Part shown: positions 1 through 7,140 of the stretch, one piece after another
How positions within the stretch are numbered: the stretch's first letter is position 1
How the letters are laid out: each line of letters starts with the position of its first letter
NCBI GenBank assembly: GCA_038874355.1
Contig: JAVZCO010000001.1
Span: 386,074-434,158, forward strand
Direction of reading: 5' to 3'
DNA from: Candidatus Pacearchaeota archaeon
GTDB lineage: Archaea > Nanobdellota > Nanobdellia > Pacearchaeales > GW2011-AR1
DNA: 48,085 bases
Position numbers and translations under genes: made by a program
Notes under the pieces: generated by a model
Databases searched by the model: none
What the model was told of the DNA's origin: nothing
Seen by the model: the letters and a program-made list of their open reading frames with translations, nothing else

Positions 1-1
1 A

Positions 2-1054
2 AATACAACGAACATAACTATTCATTATGTAAATGTTGATTTATTGGCAAGTCAACCACCAGATGCTATGTTCGAAGAAAATGCAAATAAAACTACAAGT
101 GGGAATATAATGAAAGAAGCATGGCGTTTTGGTAGTGCAGGCCCTAACATTTATGATTATGTTATAATAGGAGTTCCTTATAATGATTCTGCAATAAACG
201 AATCTTCTGAAATAAAGATTAATATAACAAAATTCCATGATGAAGATTGGAATGCTTTATGGGAACAGGGAGATAGTTTAGATAATTTAAATGGAACAGA
301 ATATGAAGATTACAAATCTTCTGATTATATTAAGTATATTAATGGAAGTGCTGTTTTTTGTAACGAAACTGATGAAAACTTGACAAGTGGATTGTGTTAC
401 AAAGATTTAATACACAATATGATATGGTTTAAAATTCCTCACTTTTCTGGAATAGAACCTTCTATTGTTGGTCAAGCAATAATTACAGAAAGCGAAGAAG
501 AAGAAAATGAAAATGATGGTGGAACATCAAACAGCGGAACTAATACAGGAATCATAACATATTATACTACAGAATCTTCTTTCTTAGAAGGAATAATTTA
601 TAATTTATCTTATAATGACAAGATAAGATTTTATCTTGCTAATGAAAATCATACTTTAACTTTATTAACATTTAATACAACTACAGCAAAAATAAAAATA
701 GAATCTAATACAATAATAACATATATAGAAAAAAATGTTATTTATGAATTTGACCTAAATAATGATTCTATTAAAGATATTAAGGTTAAATATGAAGGTA
801 TGGCTTTAGGAAAAGCAAAAATATTTATACAAAAAATAATACAGCCAATTTCAACAGAGAGATCATCTCCAGAAGAAACAAAAAATGAAACAACTTCTGT
901 TGGTACTGAAAACAAAGATATAGAAAAAAGTAAAAAAGAAAAAATTAGCAAAGAAAAAATGATCTTAATCTCTATTATCATTCTGGTTGTTATTCTTTTT
1001 TTTATATTTTATTATTTTTATAAAAAAAGAAGATATTATAATAAGGGATACTAA
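2..1054 (+). CDS. C-terminal part of a membrane-anchored surface protein (5' truncated by window edge)
   Basis: The frame is open from base 2, so the true start lies outside the window; the TTG at 44 is only an internal codon. The visible part is rich in Asn-X-Ser/Thr sequons, contains a short segment ending in IPHFSGIEP of a kind I associate with archaeal secreted proteins, then an acidic Gly/Ser/Asn linker (about bases 490-550), a beta-rich stretch, a Ser/Glu/Thr-rich stalk and one hydrophobic helix (about 958-1020) followed by a Lys/Arg tail. This is the architecture of a cell-surface protein with the bulk outside and a C-terminal membrane anchor. Ligand or enzymatic role cannot be told from this fragment. 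Confidence 0.75.
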   Translation, partial: NTTNITIHYVNVDLLASQPPDAMFEENANKTTSGNIMKEAWRFGSAGPNIYDYVIIGVPYNDSAINESSEIKINITKFHDEDWNALWEQGDSLDNLNGTEYEDYKSSDYIKYINGSAVFCNETDENLTSGLCYKDLIHNMIWFKIPHFSGIEPSIVGQAIITESEEEENENDGGTSNSGTNTGIITYYTTESSFLEGIIYNLSYNDKIRFYLANENHTLTLLTFNTTTAKIKIESNTIITYIEKNVIYEFDLNNDSIKDIKVKYEGMALGKAKIFIQKIIQPISTERSSPEETKNETTSVGTENKDIEKSKKEKISKEKMILISIIILVVILFFIFYYFYKKRRYYNKGY

Positions 1055-1147
1055 AATATAATAAGAATTTCTTTTTACTTTATATTAAAAATATAAGATA
1101 GGGAAATATAAAAAAATATTTTCTTATTTTTAAAAATAAATAATTAA

Positions 1148-1909
1148 TTAACTTAAAGTACCCCACATTATACTTCTTGCCTGTTTTGTTAATTTTGGGT
1201 TCTTTTTAAGATTATTTAAAAATTTTGGAATTATACTTTCTATTCTATTTATATTTGAAGGAGTTATTCCTAAAAAGGGTATTTTATAATACCTATAAGC
1301 ATTATTCTTTTTTATTGTCTTTGCTCTTGCTCCAGGATATTGACCATAAACTTCTATTATTGCATTATAATCTGGGATAAAAAAATCAGGAATAGCAAAA
1401 ACTATTTTTAATTTTTCATAATCAGGAAAAACCAACATTTTTGCTTCATATTCATATCTAATGTTATTTTCTTTTAAATAATTAGCAACAATTACTTCAT
1501 AAGTGCTTCTTACTCTTTCTTTATTTTTTGTAATGTATGAAAGATTTAGCTTATTTCCTTCTCCTTTTCTGATATATTTTAAAGCATTTCTATTCTTTTT
1601 TATCCAATCAATAAATCTTTTCCTTGCTTCTTCCCTTAAGTTAGGATGTTCTTTATAAACTTGTTCTATTGCATCAGGATGTTTTTCATGATATATCTTT
1701 AAAGATCTTGATATTTTTTCTCTTTCCTGTTTTTTTCTAAATCTTGCTTTTTGTGCTTTGCTTAATTTTAATTTATATAATTTATTTTTATAAGCTTCTT
1801 TTATTGCTAAAATTCTTTTTTCATTCAATTCTTTATTCTTTTTTAAAATTTCTTGCAATCTTTTGCCTCCTTTCTTTCTTTCTTTTTGTGTTAAAATATG
1901 GTGTTTCAT
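1148..1909 (-). CDS. PD-(D/E)XK / Vsr-like endonuclease-type protein with basic N-terminus
   Basis: 253 aa. Residues 1-130 are highly basic and helical, with repeated short HP-containing segments resembling the DNA-binding repeats in front of homing-type nucleases. Residues 131-215 look like a restriction-endonuclease fold: Glu138 in a STYE helix, Asp175 in IPDFFIPD, Glu186 in IIEVYG and Lys198/Lys200 downstream, a spacing compatible with Vsr-like or EDxHD-type nucleases. Its ATG overlaps the stop of the HEPN gene by 4 nt (ATGA), so translation should be coupled and it belongs to the MNT-HEPN operon. No intron or intein is visible around it, so a free-standing homing role is not obvious. The nuclease assignment is an inference from motif pattern. 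Confidence 0.6.
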   Translation of the reverse strand: MKHHILTQKERKKGGKRLQEILKKNKELNEKRILAIKEAYKNKLYKLKLSKAQKARFRKKQEREKISRSLKIYHEKHPDAIEQVYKEHPNLREEARKRFIDWIKKNRNALKYIRKGEGNKLNLSYITKNKERVRSTYEVIVANYLKENNIRYEYEAKMLVFPDYEKLKIVFAIPDFFIPDYNAIIEVYGQYPGARAKTIKKNNAYRYYKIPFLGITPSNINRIESIIPKFLNNLKKNPKLTKQARSIMWGTLS

Positions 1910-2310
1910 TTTATCCTATTTTTAAATTTTGAAATTAAATTCTTTAATTTTTCTATAATTACTTTTGCTTCTTCTTTTTCAAGTTTTCTTCTATAATAAT
2001 TTATATCATTTCTAGTTTTTCTCAAATCATTAAAAATATCTGCTTCTCTTGATAAACCCATTATCTCCTTTAGGAAAGCAACATAGCATTCATGGTTATA
2101 AATCTTAAATCCTTTTTTAATAGCTAGTGCTTCTAGAATTTCTCTTAGAGAATCATATAATAAAGAAATTTTACTTATAAAAAATTCATCGGCCAAAAAA
2201 TCAGCAGACTTTAATTTTATTTCTGCTGTTTCTAATAAAGATTTTACTAGATTTTTATCTTCTTTTGTTTCTTTCACAATTCTTTGTTTTAAACATTCTT
2301 TCCAGTCCAT
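1906..2310 (-). CDS. HEPN domain protein, partner of the HTH-nucleotidyltransferase (module 2)
   Basis: 134 aa, all-helical. The second half carries RNDINYY at residues 100-106, which sits where HEPN RNases have R-x4-6-H. The Arg and following polar residue are kept but Tyr105 stands in for the catalytic His. HEPN proteins paired with MNT nucleotidyltransferases are toxins (HepT type) kept inactive by the partner. It starts 1 nt after the stop of the MNT gene and ends overlapping the nuclease gene by ATGA, so three genes are tightly coupled. With the His replaced, RNase activity is doubtful and a binding or regulatory role is possible. Confidence 0.75.
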   Translation of the reverse strand: MDWKECLKQRIVKETKEDKNLVKSLLETAEIKLKSADFLADEFFISKISLLYDSLREILEALAIKKGFKIYNHECYVAFLKEIMGLSREADIFNDLRKTRNDINYYRRKLEKEEAKVIIEKLKNLISKFKNRIK

Positions 2311-2311
2311 T

Positions 2312-2824
2312 TTACCAGCTTCCTTTTATTTTAAATCCATTTAATATGTTTTTAAGCAATTCTTCGTTTTTCACATCTTTCATATCCTTAAAAACAAAAA
2401 TCTGTATTTTCCTTTTTAGAAGTTTTTCAAATTTTTCAAGATTAATTTCTTTTTTCTTTGGTGTAAAAATTGCTAAATCAATGTCAGAATCACCTTTAAC
2501 TTCTGCTTTTGATAAAGAACCAAAAAGATAAACTATAGGATTTAGCAGGTTTTTTTCTAGTTCTTCTAATAATCCTGAATCTTCTAATATTCTTTTCCAA
2601 TAAATTCTTAAAAGCTCGATAAAAAACTCGGAATCTTTATTTGCGAAATAATAATTATAAAGATTCTCTTTTTCTTTTTTGAGCAAACCTTCTTTATGCA
2701 ATTTTTCAAGAATCTTTGAAGCTGTCGGCGGGCTTATTTTTTGGATTCTTGCATATTCGCGAACATTAATACGTCTATAACAATCTTCAAAGAAAGGCTT
2801 TAAAGTGTTAAATATTTCTAACAT
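2312..2824 (-). CDS. Winged-helix / MNT-type nucleotidyltransferase (module 2)
   Basis: 170 aa. Residues about 10-60 form a winged HTH (SPPTASKILEKLHKEG recognition region). Residues 95-165 form a minimal nucleotidyltransferase with GS at 102-103 and DID at 114-116, the GSx10DxD signature. The third metal-binding Asp expected in the following RK-x-D strand appears as Gln (RKIQIF). Members of this family pair with HEPN proteins; the best-studied inactivate the toxin by AMPylating it. The fused HTH implies autoregulation, and inverted repeats of GTTAA lie between TATA box and ATG and again upstream. First gene of the three-gene operon. Confidence 0.8.
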   Translation of the reverse strand: MLEIFNTLKPFFEDCYRRINVREYARIQKISPPTASKILEKLHKEGLLKKEKENLYNYYFANKDSEFFIELLRIYWKRILEDSGLLEELEKNLLNPIVYLFGSLSKAEVKGDSDIDLAIFTPKKKEINLEKFEKLLKRKIQIFVFKDMKDVKNEELLKNILNGFKIKGSW

Positions 2825-2826
2825 AT

Positions 2827-2842
2827 GTTAAGAATAATTAAC
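2827..2842. promoter_or_regulatory. Operator candidate, GTTAA-N6-TTAAC (module 2, proximal)
   Basis: A 16-bp inverted repeat with 5-bp arms lies 3 bp upstream of the ATG at 2824 and downstream of a minus-strand TATA box (2855-2848), so a bound protein would cover the transcription start. It is one of three copies with the same 6-bp spacing within 95 bp. Confidence 0.6.
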
Positions 2843-2847
2843 ATTAA

Positions 2848-2855
2848 TATTTAAA
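2848..2855 (-). promoter_or_regulatory. TATA box of module 2
   Basis: Minus-strand TTTAAATA begins 31 nt before the ATG. An 18-bp segment including it (2844-2861) is identical to the one in the module 1 promoter (3926-3943), indicating related promoters. Confidence 0.6.
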
Positions 2856-2884
2856 TCTTTTGAAAAATAAACCGCAAAATATAT

Positions 2885-2920
2885 GTTAAAAATAATTAAC
2901 AAGTGTTAAAAAATATTAAC
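2885..2920. promoter_or_regulatory. Two distal operator candidates, GTTAA-N6-TTAAC
   Basis: Copies at 2885-2900 and 2905-2920 start 20 bp apart, roughly two helical turns, and sit upstream of the TATA box. The second overlaps the stop codon of the HEPN gene of module 1. The same 16-bp architecture occurs at 2827-2842, arguing for cooperative binding by the wHTH of the MNT protein. Confidence 0.55.
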
Positions 2921-3358
2921 ATTTTTGTATTTTTGATTCTTCAATTTTTGGTAGATCCTTTTTGTGAAATCTATAACCTTCTTAGCATAATCTTTGTTTA
3001 AATTAGTTCCATAATAAATTATTCCATTTCTGAAATATCTCAACTGATCAAGAAATTGTATGTCTCTTTCATTAAAATTAATCAAAGAAAGATAAGAAAC
3101 TTCTGCTTCATGCGCACTATGGCCCGATGCATTATAACCTTCCAAAATCATTTTTGCTCTGATTAGCTCCATTATAATATCATAACAGGTTTTGATTAAA
3201 TCATTTGCAGTTTCATCATTAACACCTAATTTTTCAATTTTTATTAAAAGTAAATTATAAGATTTATTGGCTTCATTAATTAAATACTCTGCTCTTGATT
3301 TGTCAGGTTTTTGTTTTTTGACTACACCTTCTTTAACAAATTCTTTAAAGTCTCTCAT
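2906..3358 (-). CDS. HEPN domain protein (module 1)
   Basis: 150 aa helical protein. RNGIIYYG at residues 110-117 occupies the position of the HEPN active-site motif; as in module 2 the His is replaced by Tyr115. The two HEPN proteins share the RN-x-I-x-YY core but little else, so they are distant paralogues. Start overlaps the stop of the HTH-MNT gene by 4 nt. Toxin or regulatory partner of that nucleotidyltransferase is the likely role. Confidence 0.75.
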   Translation of the reverse strand: MRDFKEFVKEGVVKKQKPDKSRAEYLINEANKSYNLLLIKIEKLGVNDETANDLIKTCYDIIMELIRAKMILEGYNASGHSAHEAEVSYLSLINFNERDIQFLDQLRYFRNGIIYYGTNLNKDYAKKVIDFTKRIYQKLKNQKYKNVNIF

Positions 3359-3903
3359 AATTCAAATCCCCCTGCTAGTAATATTCCATTTGCAAGATTT
3401 TCCTTTAGATTTTTATGAATTTCTGAAAAAGAGCTGTAGAAATTAAGATTTATTTTTCTTTCAAAAAATTTTTCATAGGATGATAAATCAATTTCTTTTC
3501 TCTTTGCTCCGATAATAGCAATATCAACATCTGAATTTATTGTGTCGTCTCCTCGTGAATAGCTACCAAACAAAATTATTGTTGTTCCAGGAAATTCTTT
3601 TTCTAAAAAATCAAAAAAACCTGTTTCGTAAATATTTTTTAAGTTCTCCACTCTTTTTAACTGCCAAACTCTTTTATTGTTTCTATTTAGTTCTATTGAC
3701 CATCTACCTGTTTCCTTATCCTTCTTGACTTTAATATAATTAAGTTTTTCAAGTAAAGGCAATGCTTTTGTTATACCTGTCTGGCTAACTCCTAAATGTT
3801 TTGCTATTTGTCTCTGATTTAAAGACAATCCTGTTTTTCTAAACAACAAAGACAAAATTTCTTGTTGTAATAATGTTAACTTTTGTTTATATTTATTAAC
3901 CAT
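3355..3903 (-). CDS. HTH / MNT-type nucleotidyltransferase (module 1)
   Basis: 182 aa. An N-terminal HTH (residues about 10-65, with RQIAKHLGVSQTGITKAL as recognition helices) is fused to a minimal nucleotidyltransferase: GS at 113-114, DVD at 125-127. The third acidic residue is replaced by Asn in RKINLNF. It heads the first of two tandem MNT-HEPN modules. A run of three GTTAA boxes spaced 10 bp apart lies immediately upstream. Possible antitoxin and autorepressor. The gene starts just after the remains of hsdM. Confidence 0.8.
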   Translation of the reverse strand: MVNKYKQKLTLLQQEILSLLFRKTGLSLNQRQIAKHLGVSQTGITKALPLLEKLNYIKVKKDKETGRWSIELNRNNKRVWQLKRVENLKNIYETGFFDFLEKEFPGTTIILFGSYSRGDDTINSDVDIAIIGAKRKEIDLSSYEKFFERKINLNFYSSFSEIHKNLKENLANGILLAGGFEL

Positions 3904-3904
3904 A

Positions 3905-3929
3905 GTTAATATATGTTAACTTTAGTTAA
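3905..3929. promoter_or_regulatory. Three GTTAA boxes at exact 10-bp spacing (module 1 operator candidate)
   Basis: GTTAA begins at 3905, 3915 and 3925, i.e. once per helical turn on one face, filling the gap between the TATA box (minus strand, 3937-3930) and the ATG at 3903. Further copies of the pentamer or its complement occur at 3875 and 3896 inside the gene. The pentamer is the same as in the module 2 operators but in direct rather than inverted orientation. Confidence 0.6.
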
Positions 3930-3946
3930 TATTTAAATCTTTTGCT

Positions 3947-4549
3947 TTAAGCATATTTTTCAATCTCCCTTTCCATCTCTTTTATCATTTCAACAAGTAA
4001 CTTAACAATGCATCTTGGAGTGTAAAATTGTCCGCCTTTCTTGCCTTCTTCATCTGCAAATTGTCCAAGAAAATATTCATAAACTCTGCCAAGAATATCT
4101 TTACTTTTATTTTCTTTATCGCCTAAACCAATAGTACCAATTAAATCTATTAGCTCTCCTAAGCGTTGTTTACTTAATGCAGGTCTAGCATAAATTTTTG
4201 GAAGAACTCCTTTTAATGATGGATTGTCTCTTTCGATAATATCCATCGCATGGTCTATTAACTCGCCTATCTCTGGTTTTTTTGCATTAGCTTGTAAATA
4301 ATCCCATCTTGCTTCTTTAGGAACCCAAAAAACTCTTCTTGCAATATATTCATCAACATCCTCTGGATCAGCTTCTGGATCTTTTTTTAATTCTTCATAA
4401 ACTTCATTAAAGGAATCTGAGATGTATTTTAAGAAAATTAAACCAAGAACAACATGCTTATATTCTGCAGCATCCATATTGCTTCTTAATTTGTTTGCTG
4501 CTTGCCAAAGTTTTTGTTCAAAACCTAAATTTGCACCATTAGATTTCAT
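3947..4549 (-). pseudogene. hsdM: Truncated type I restriction-modification methyltransferase (HsdM N-terminal fragment)
   Basis: 200 aa matching the HsdM N-terminal helical domain ([42 protein letters not shown]) and the beginning of the methyltransferase domain ([20 protein letters not shown], then [15 protein letters not shown]). It stops just before the SAM-binding motif I and NPPY motif of intact ~500-aa HsdM proteins. A foreign 11-residue tail follows, and the next gene's promoter begins within 15 bp. No hsdS or hsdR is in the window. It cannot methylate DNA; either a remnant cut by insertion of the MNT-HEPN modules or an N-domain kept for another use. A Shine-Dalgarno-like AGGTGA lies 7-8 nt upstream of the ATG. 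Confidence 0.8.
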
Positions 4550-4944
4550 TTTATTTCACCTTATTCTTTCTCGATGACTTAAATAAGAGTTTTATATTTA
4601 AAAATCTATCATAACTTTACAAGCAAATAACTATAAAAAGAGCAACTCCTTTTCAAATAAAAGAAATTGATATTCAATTAGCAATATAAAAAGTGGCTGA
4701 GCTTATTAAAACAAAGTTTTAATCAATCAAATAAGAAAAAAAATAATATTAAAAATGATCTTTAATACGAAAGAGAGTAAAAACGTAATCTTTATAAATC
4801 TATAAAAAGAGTATATTATGTTGAGAAAAAACAAAAAAAGGATTAGCTCTTTTTTTGAAATAAAAACAATAAAAAATAAATTAAAATTAAGATTATTATA
4901 AAAATTAAAAATATTAAATAAAATAAATTAAAATTAAGATTAAA
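4550..4944. other. 395-bp intergenic region before the proteasome operon
   Basis: Holds the divergent promoter of the hsdM fragment (minus-strand TATA about 4602-4595), a plus-strand TATA box TTTATAAA at 4791-4798, and a possible 27-aa leaderless ORF (listed separately). Two short complementary segments (4635-4643 and 4846-4854, with further pairing beyond) could fold over 180 nt, but in this AT-rich background that is weak. Confidence 0.5.
4818..4901 (+). CDS. Candidate 27-aa leaderless small protein or upstream ORF of psmA
   Basis: ATG at 4818 lies 27 nt from the first base of a good TATA box (4791-4798), close to the 29-nt rule seen for leaderless genes here. It would encode a very basic peptide starting MLRKNKKRISS and ending with TAA at 4899-4901. 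The psmA ATG follows 43 nt later with no better promoter of its own, so this could equally be a translated leader of the proteasome operon or an accident of AT-rich sequence. Confidence 0.3.
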   Translation: MLRKNKKRISSFFEIKTIKNKLKLRLL

Positions 4945-5673
4945 ATGGAAATACAAGGAGATATGCATAATCAAATTATGGGTTATGATAGAACATCTAC
5001 TATGTTTTCTCCAGATGGGCATTTATTACAAGTAGAATATGCTGAAAAAACCGTAAGATTAGGTTCTGCTTCTATAGGAATGATATGCAAAGATGGTGTT
5101 CTTATAGTTTCTGATAAGAGAATTAAAGATAAGTTAATAGCAGATAACTCTGCATCAAAAATTTATGAGATAGACACAAATATTATGGCTACAGCAGCAG
5201 GAATTCTATCAGATGCAAGAGTTTTAATAGAAAGAGCAAGATTAATAGCACAACAAAATCGTGTAACTTATAATGAAAGCATAGAAGTAGAAAGTGTAAT
5301 GAGAGAAATAGCAAACATAAAACAAGCATATTCACAATATGGTGGTGCTAGACCATTTGGAGTTTCTATAATGATTGCCGGAATATCAAAAAGCAAAGGA
5401 AAAATATTTGTTTCAGATGTAACAGGAAATTATCTTTCTTATAAAGCAACTGCAATAGGAGAAAATGATGAAAAAATAAAAGAAGAATTAAGAAAAGAGT
5501 ATAACGAGAATTTAAAAATAGAAGATGGTATAAAAATCGCATTAAAAATATTTAAAAAGGTATTAGAAAAAAATTTTGATATATCAAGAATAGAAGCTGC
5601 TTATATTAAATTAGATGAGAAAAAAATTAAAAGATTAAAAGAAGAAGAATTAAAAAAACTAGTAAAAATCTAA
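4945..5673 (+). CDS. psmA: Proteasome subunit alpha
   Basis: 242 aa, the usual length of archaeal alpha subunits. N-terminal MGYDRTSTMFSPDGHLLQVEYA is the alpha-specific H0/gate region, followed by GMICKDGVLIVSDKR and the helix region ending YGGARPFGVSIMIAG. Alpha subunits form the outer rings of the 20S proteasome and gate substrate entry; they have no catalytic Thr. The annotated ATG gives six residues before MHNQIMGYD; a start at the internal Met7 is also possible. First gene of a tight five-gene run (gaps of 9, 16, 14 and 2 nt) shared with SBDS and the exosome, a classic archaeal arrangement. No beta subunit is present in the window. Confidence 0.95.
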   Translation: MEIQGDMHNQIMGYDRTSTMFSPDGHLLQVEYAEKTVRLGSASIGMICKDGVLIVSDKRIKDKLIADNSASKIYEIDTNIMATAAGILSDARVLIERARLIAQQNRVTYNESIEVESVMREIANIKQAYSQYGGARPFGVSIMIAGISKSKGKIFVSDVTGNYLSYKATAIGENDEKIKEELRKEYNENLKIEDGIKIALKIFKKVLEKNFDISRIEAAYIKLDEKKIKRLKEEELKKLVKI

Positions 5674-5682
5674 TTAATTATT

Positions 5683-6363
5683 ATGGCCACTAATGTAGAA
5701 GCTCGGATTAAAATTAAAGGAAAGAACTTTGAAATTTTAGTAGATTTAGATAAAGCTTTACAATTAAGAAAAGGAATAAATGTTTCTATAGAAAATATCC
5801 TTGCTATAGATGAAATTTTTTATGATGTAAAAAAAGGATTAAAAGTTTCAAAAGCAGATTTGCAAAATTATTTTTCTACAGATAATGTAAGAGAAGCTGC
5901 TAAAAAAATAATTCTTGAAGGAGAAATACAATTGCCTTCAGAATATAAAGCAAAAATGGTTGATGAAAAAATGAAACAAATAATTGATTTCATAGCAAGA
6001 AATGCTATAGATCCTACTACAAATAAACCACATTCTTTAACAAGAATAGAAGATGCTATTAAGAAGATAGGAATAAAAATAGATAACAAACCAGTACAAG
6101 AGCAAATTCCTAGAGTTTTAGAAGAATTAAGAAAAATTTTACCTTTAAGAATAGAAACTAAAAAAATAAAATTAAGAATTCCTGCAATTTATACAGGTCA
6201 AGTTTATAATTTAATTAAAGAGTATAAAGAAAAAGAAGAATGGTTAAATAACGGAGACTTAGAAGTAATAGTTAATATACCAGCAGGATTACAAATAGAG
6301 TTTTATGATAAAATAAATCATGTTTGTCATGGAAATGTAATAAGCCAAGAAATAAAAGAATAA
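5683..6363 (+). CDS. sbds: SBDS-family ribosome maturation protein
   Basis: 226 aa, three-domain SBDS/Sdo1 protein. Domain 1 has KGKNFEILVDLDKALQLRKG and the ISIENILAIDEIFYDVKKG-like region; domain 2 has IDFIARNAIDPTTNKPHSLTRIEDA; domain 3 is the C-terminal ferredoxin-like fold (RIPAIYTGQVYNLIKEYK). In eukaryotes SBDS works with EFL1 to release eIF6 from the 60S subunit; in archaea it is placed in large-subunit maturation or RNA processing by genomic context. It is 9 nt downstream of psmA and 16 nt upstream of rrp4. Confidence 0.93.
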   Translation: MATNVEARIKIKGKNFEILVDLDKALQLRKGINVSIENILAIDEIFYDVKKGLKVSKADLQNYFSTDNVREAAKKIILEGEIQLPSEYKAKMVDEKMKQIIDFIARNAIDPTTNKPHSLTRIEDAIKKIGIKIDNKPVQEQIPRVLEELRKILPLRIETKKIKLRIPAIYTGQVYNLIKEYKEKEEWLNNGDLEVIVNIPAGLQIEFYDKINHVCHGNVISQEIKE

Positions 6364-6379
6364 ATATGAAAAAATAAAA

Positions 6380-7126
6380 ATGACACCAAAAAAAGAAAAA
6401 TCTGAAGAAAAAGAAGAAGAAATGGAAGTAACAGGAAATGAACATAAAGAAGATAAAAAAAGATTTGTAGTAATACCAGGAGAAATAATAATATCAGGAA
6501 AAGAATATCTTCCAGGAGAAGGAACACGAAAAGAAAATGATAATATAATATCAGAAAGATTTGGATTAGCAGAAATTTCTGATAGATTGGTTAGAATAAT
6601 TCCTCTTTCAGGAGCTTATATACCTAGAGTTGGTAATATAGTTATAGGAAGAGTTAGTGATATAAATTTTGCTGGTTGGGTTATGGATATAAAATCTCTC
6701 TATTTAGGATTTTTACCATTAAAAGAATATACAACTAGATATAAAGATGAGAATGATTTAGAAGAAATATATGAAATAGGAGATTTAGTTGCATGTAAAA
6801 TTACAGAAGTAAAAAGAAAAAGTGTAACCTTGACAACAAGGTTAAGGGGTTTAGGAAAATTAGAAGAAGGATTAGTAATAACAATAAATTCAAATAAAGT
6901 TCCTAGAGTAATAGGAAGAGAAGGAAGTATGATAAATTTAATAAAAAAAGAAACTAATTGTAATATTATTGTTGGACAGAATGGAGTTATTTGGATAAGA
7001 GGAAATAGCGTAGAAGATGAAATTAAAGCAAAATCTGCTATTCTCTTTATTGCAGAAAAACCATTTATTGATGGTTTGACAAGTGAAGTAGAAAAATTTT
7101 TAAAAGAGTATAAAATAAAAGAATGA
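6380..7126 (+). CDS. rrp4: Exosome RNA-binding subunit Rrp4
   Basis: 248 aa. A charged N-terminal extension (1-28), an N-terminal beta domain (VVIPGEII, GEGTRKEND), an S1 domain (about 82-155, PRVGNIVIGRVSDINFAGW) and a KH domain (about 160-225, with VPRVIGREGSMINLIKKE as the GxxG segment). Rrp4 trimers cap the Rrp41/Rrp42 hexamer and guide RNA into the pore. The first 14 residues are a Lys/Glu run and translation may instead start at Met15. Sits 14 nt before rrp41 in the same operon. Confidence 0.93.
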   Translation: MTPKKEKSEEKEEEMEVTGNEHKEDKKRFVVIPGEIIISGKEYLPGEGTRKENDNIISERFGLAEISDRLVRIIPLSGAYIPRVGNIVIGRVSDINFAGWVMDIKSLYLGFLPLKEYTTRYKDENDLEEIYEIGDLVACKITEVKRKSVTLTTRLRGLGKLEEGLVITINSNKVPRVIGREGSMINLIKKETNCNIIVGQNGVIWIRGNSVEDEIKAKSAILFIAEKPFIDGLTSEVEKFLKEYKIKE

Positions 7127-7140
7127 AATAAAAAGATAAA

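Noticed and set aside
44-46. TTG as start of the first gene
   Set aside because: The frame is open to base 2; there is no promoter or Shine-Dalgarno site near 44 and the protein is clearly truncated.
4635-4854. Inverted repeats AAAAAGAGC/GCTCTTTTT as ends of a small mobile element
   Set aside because: Arms are short, interrupted and A/T-dominated; no target-site duplication and nothing transposon-like between them.
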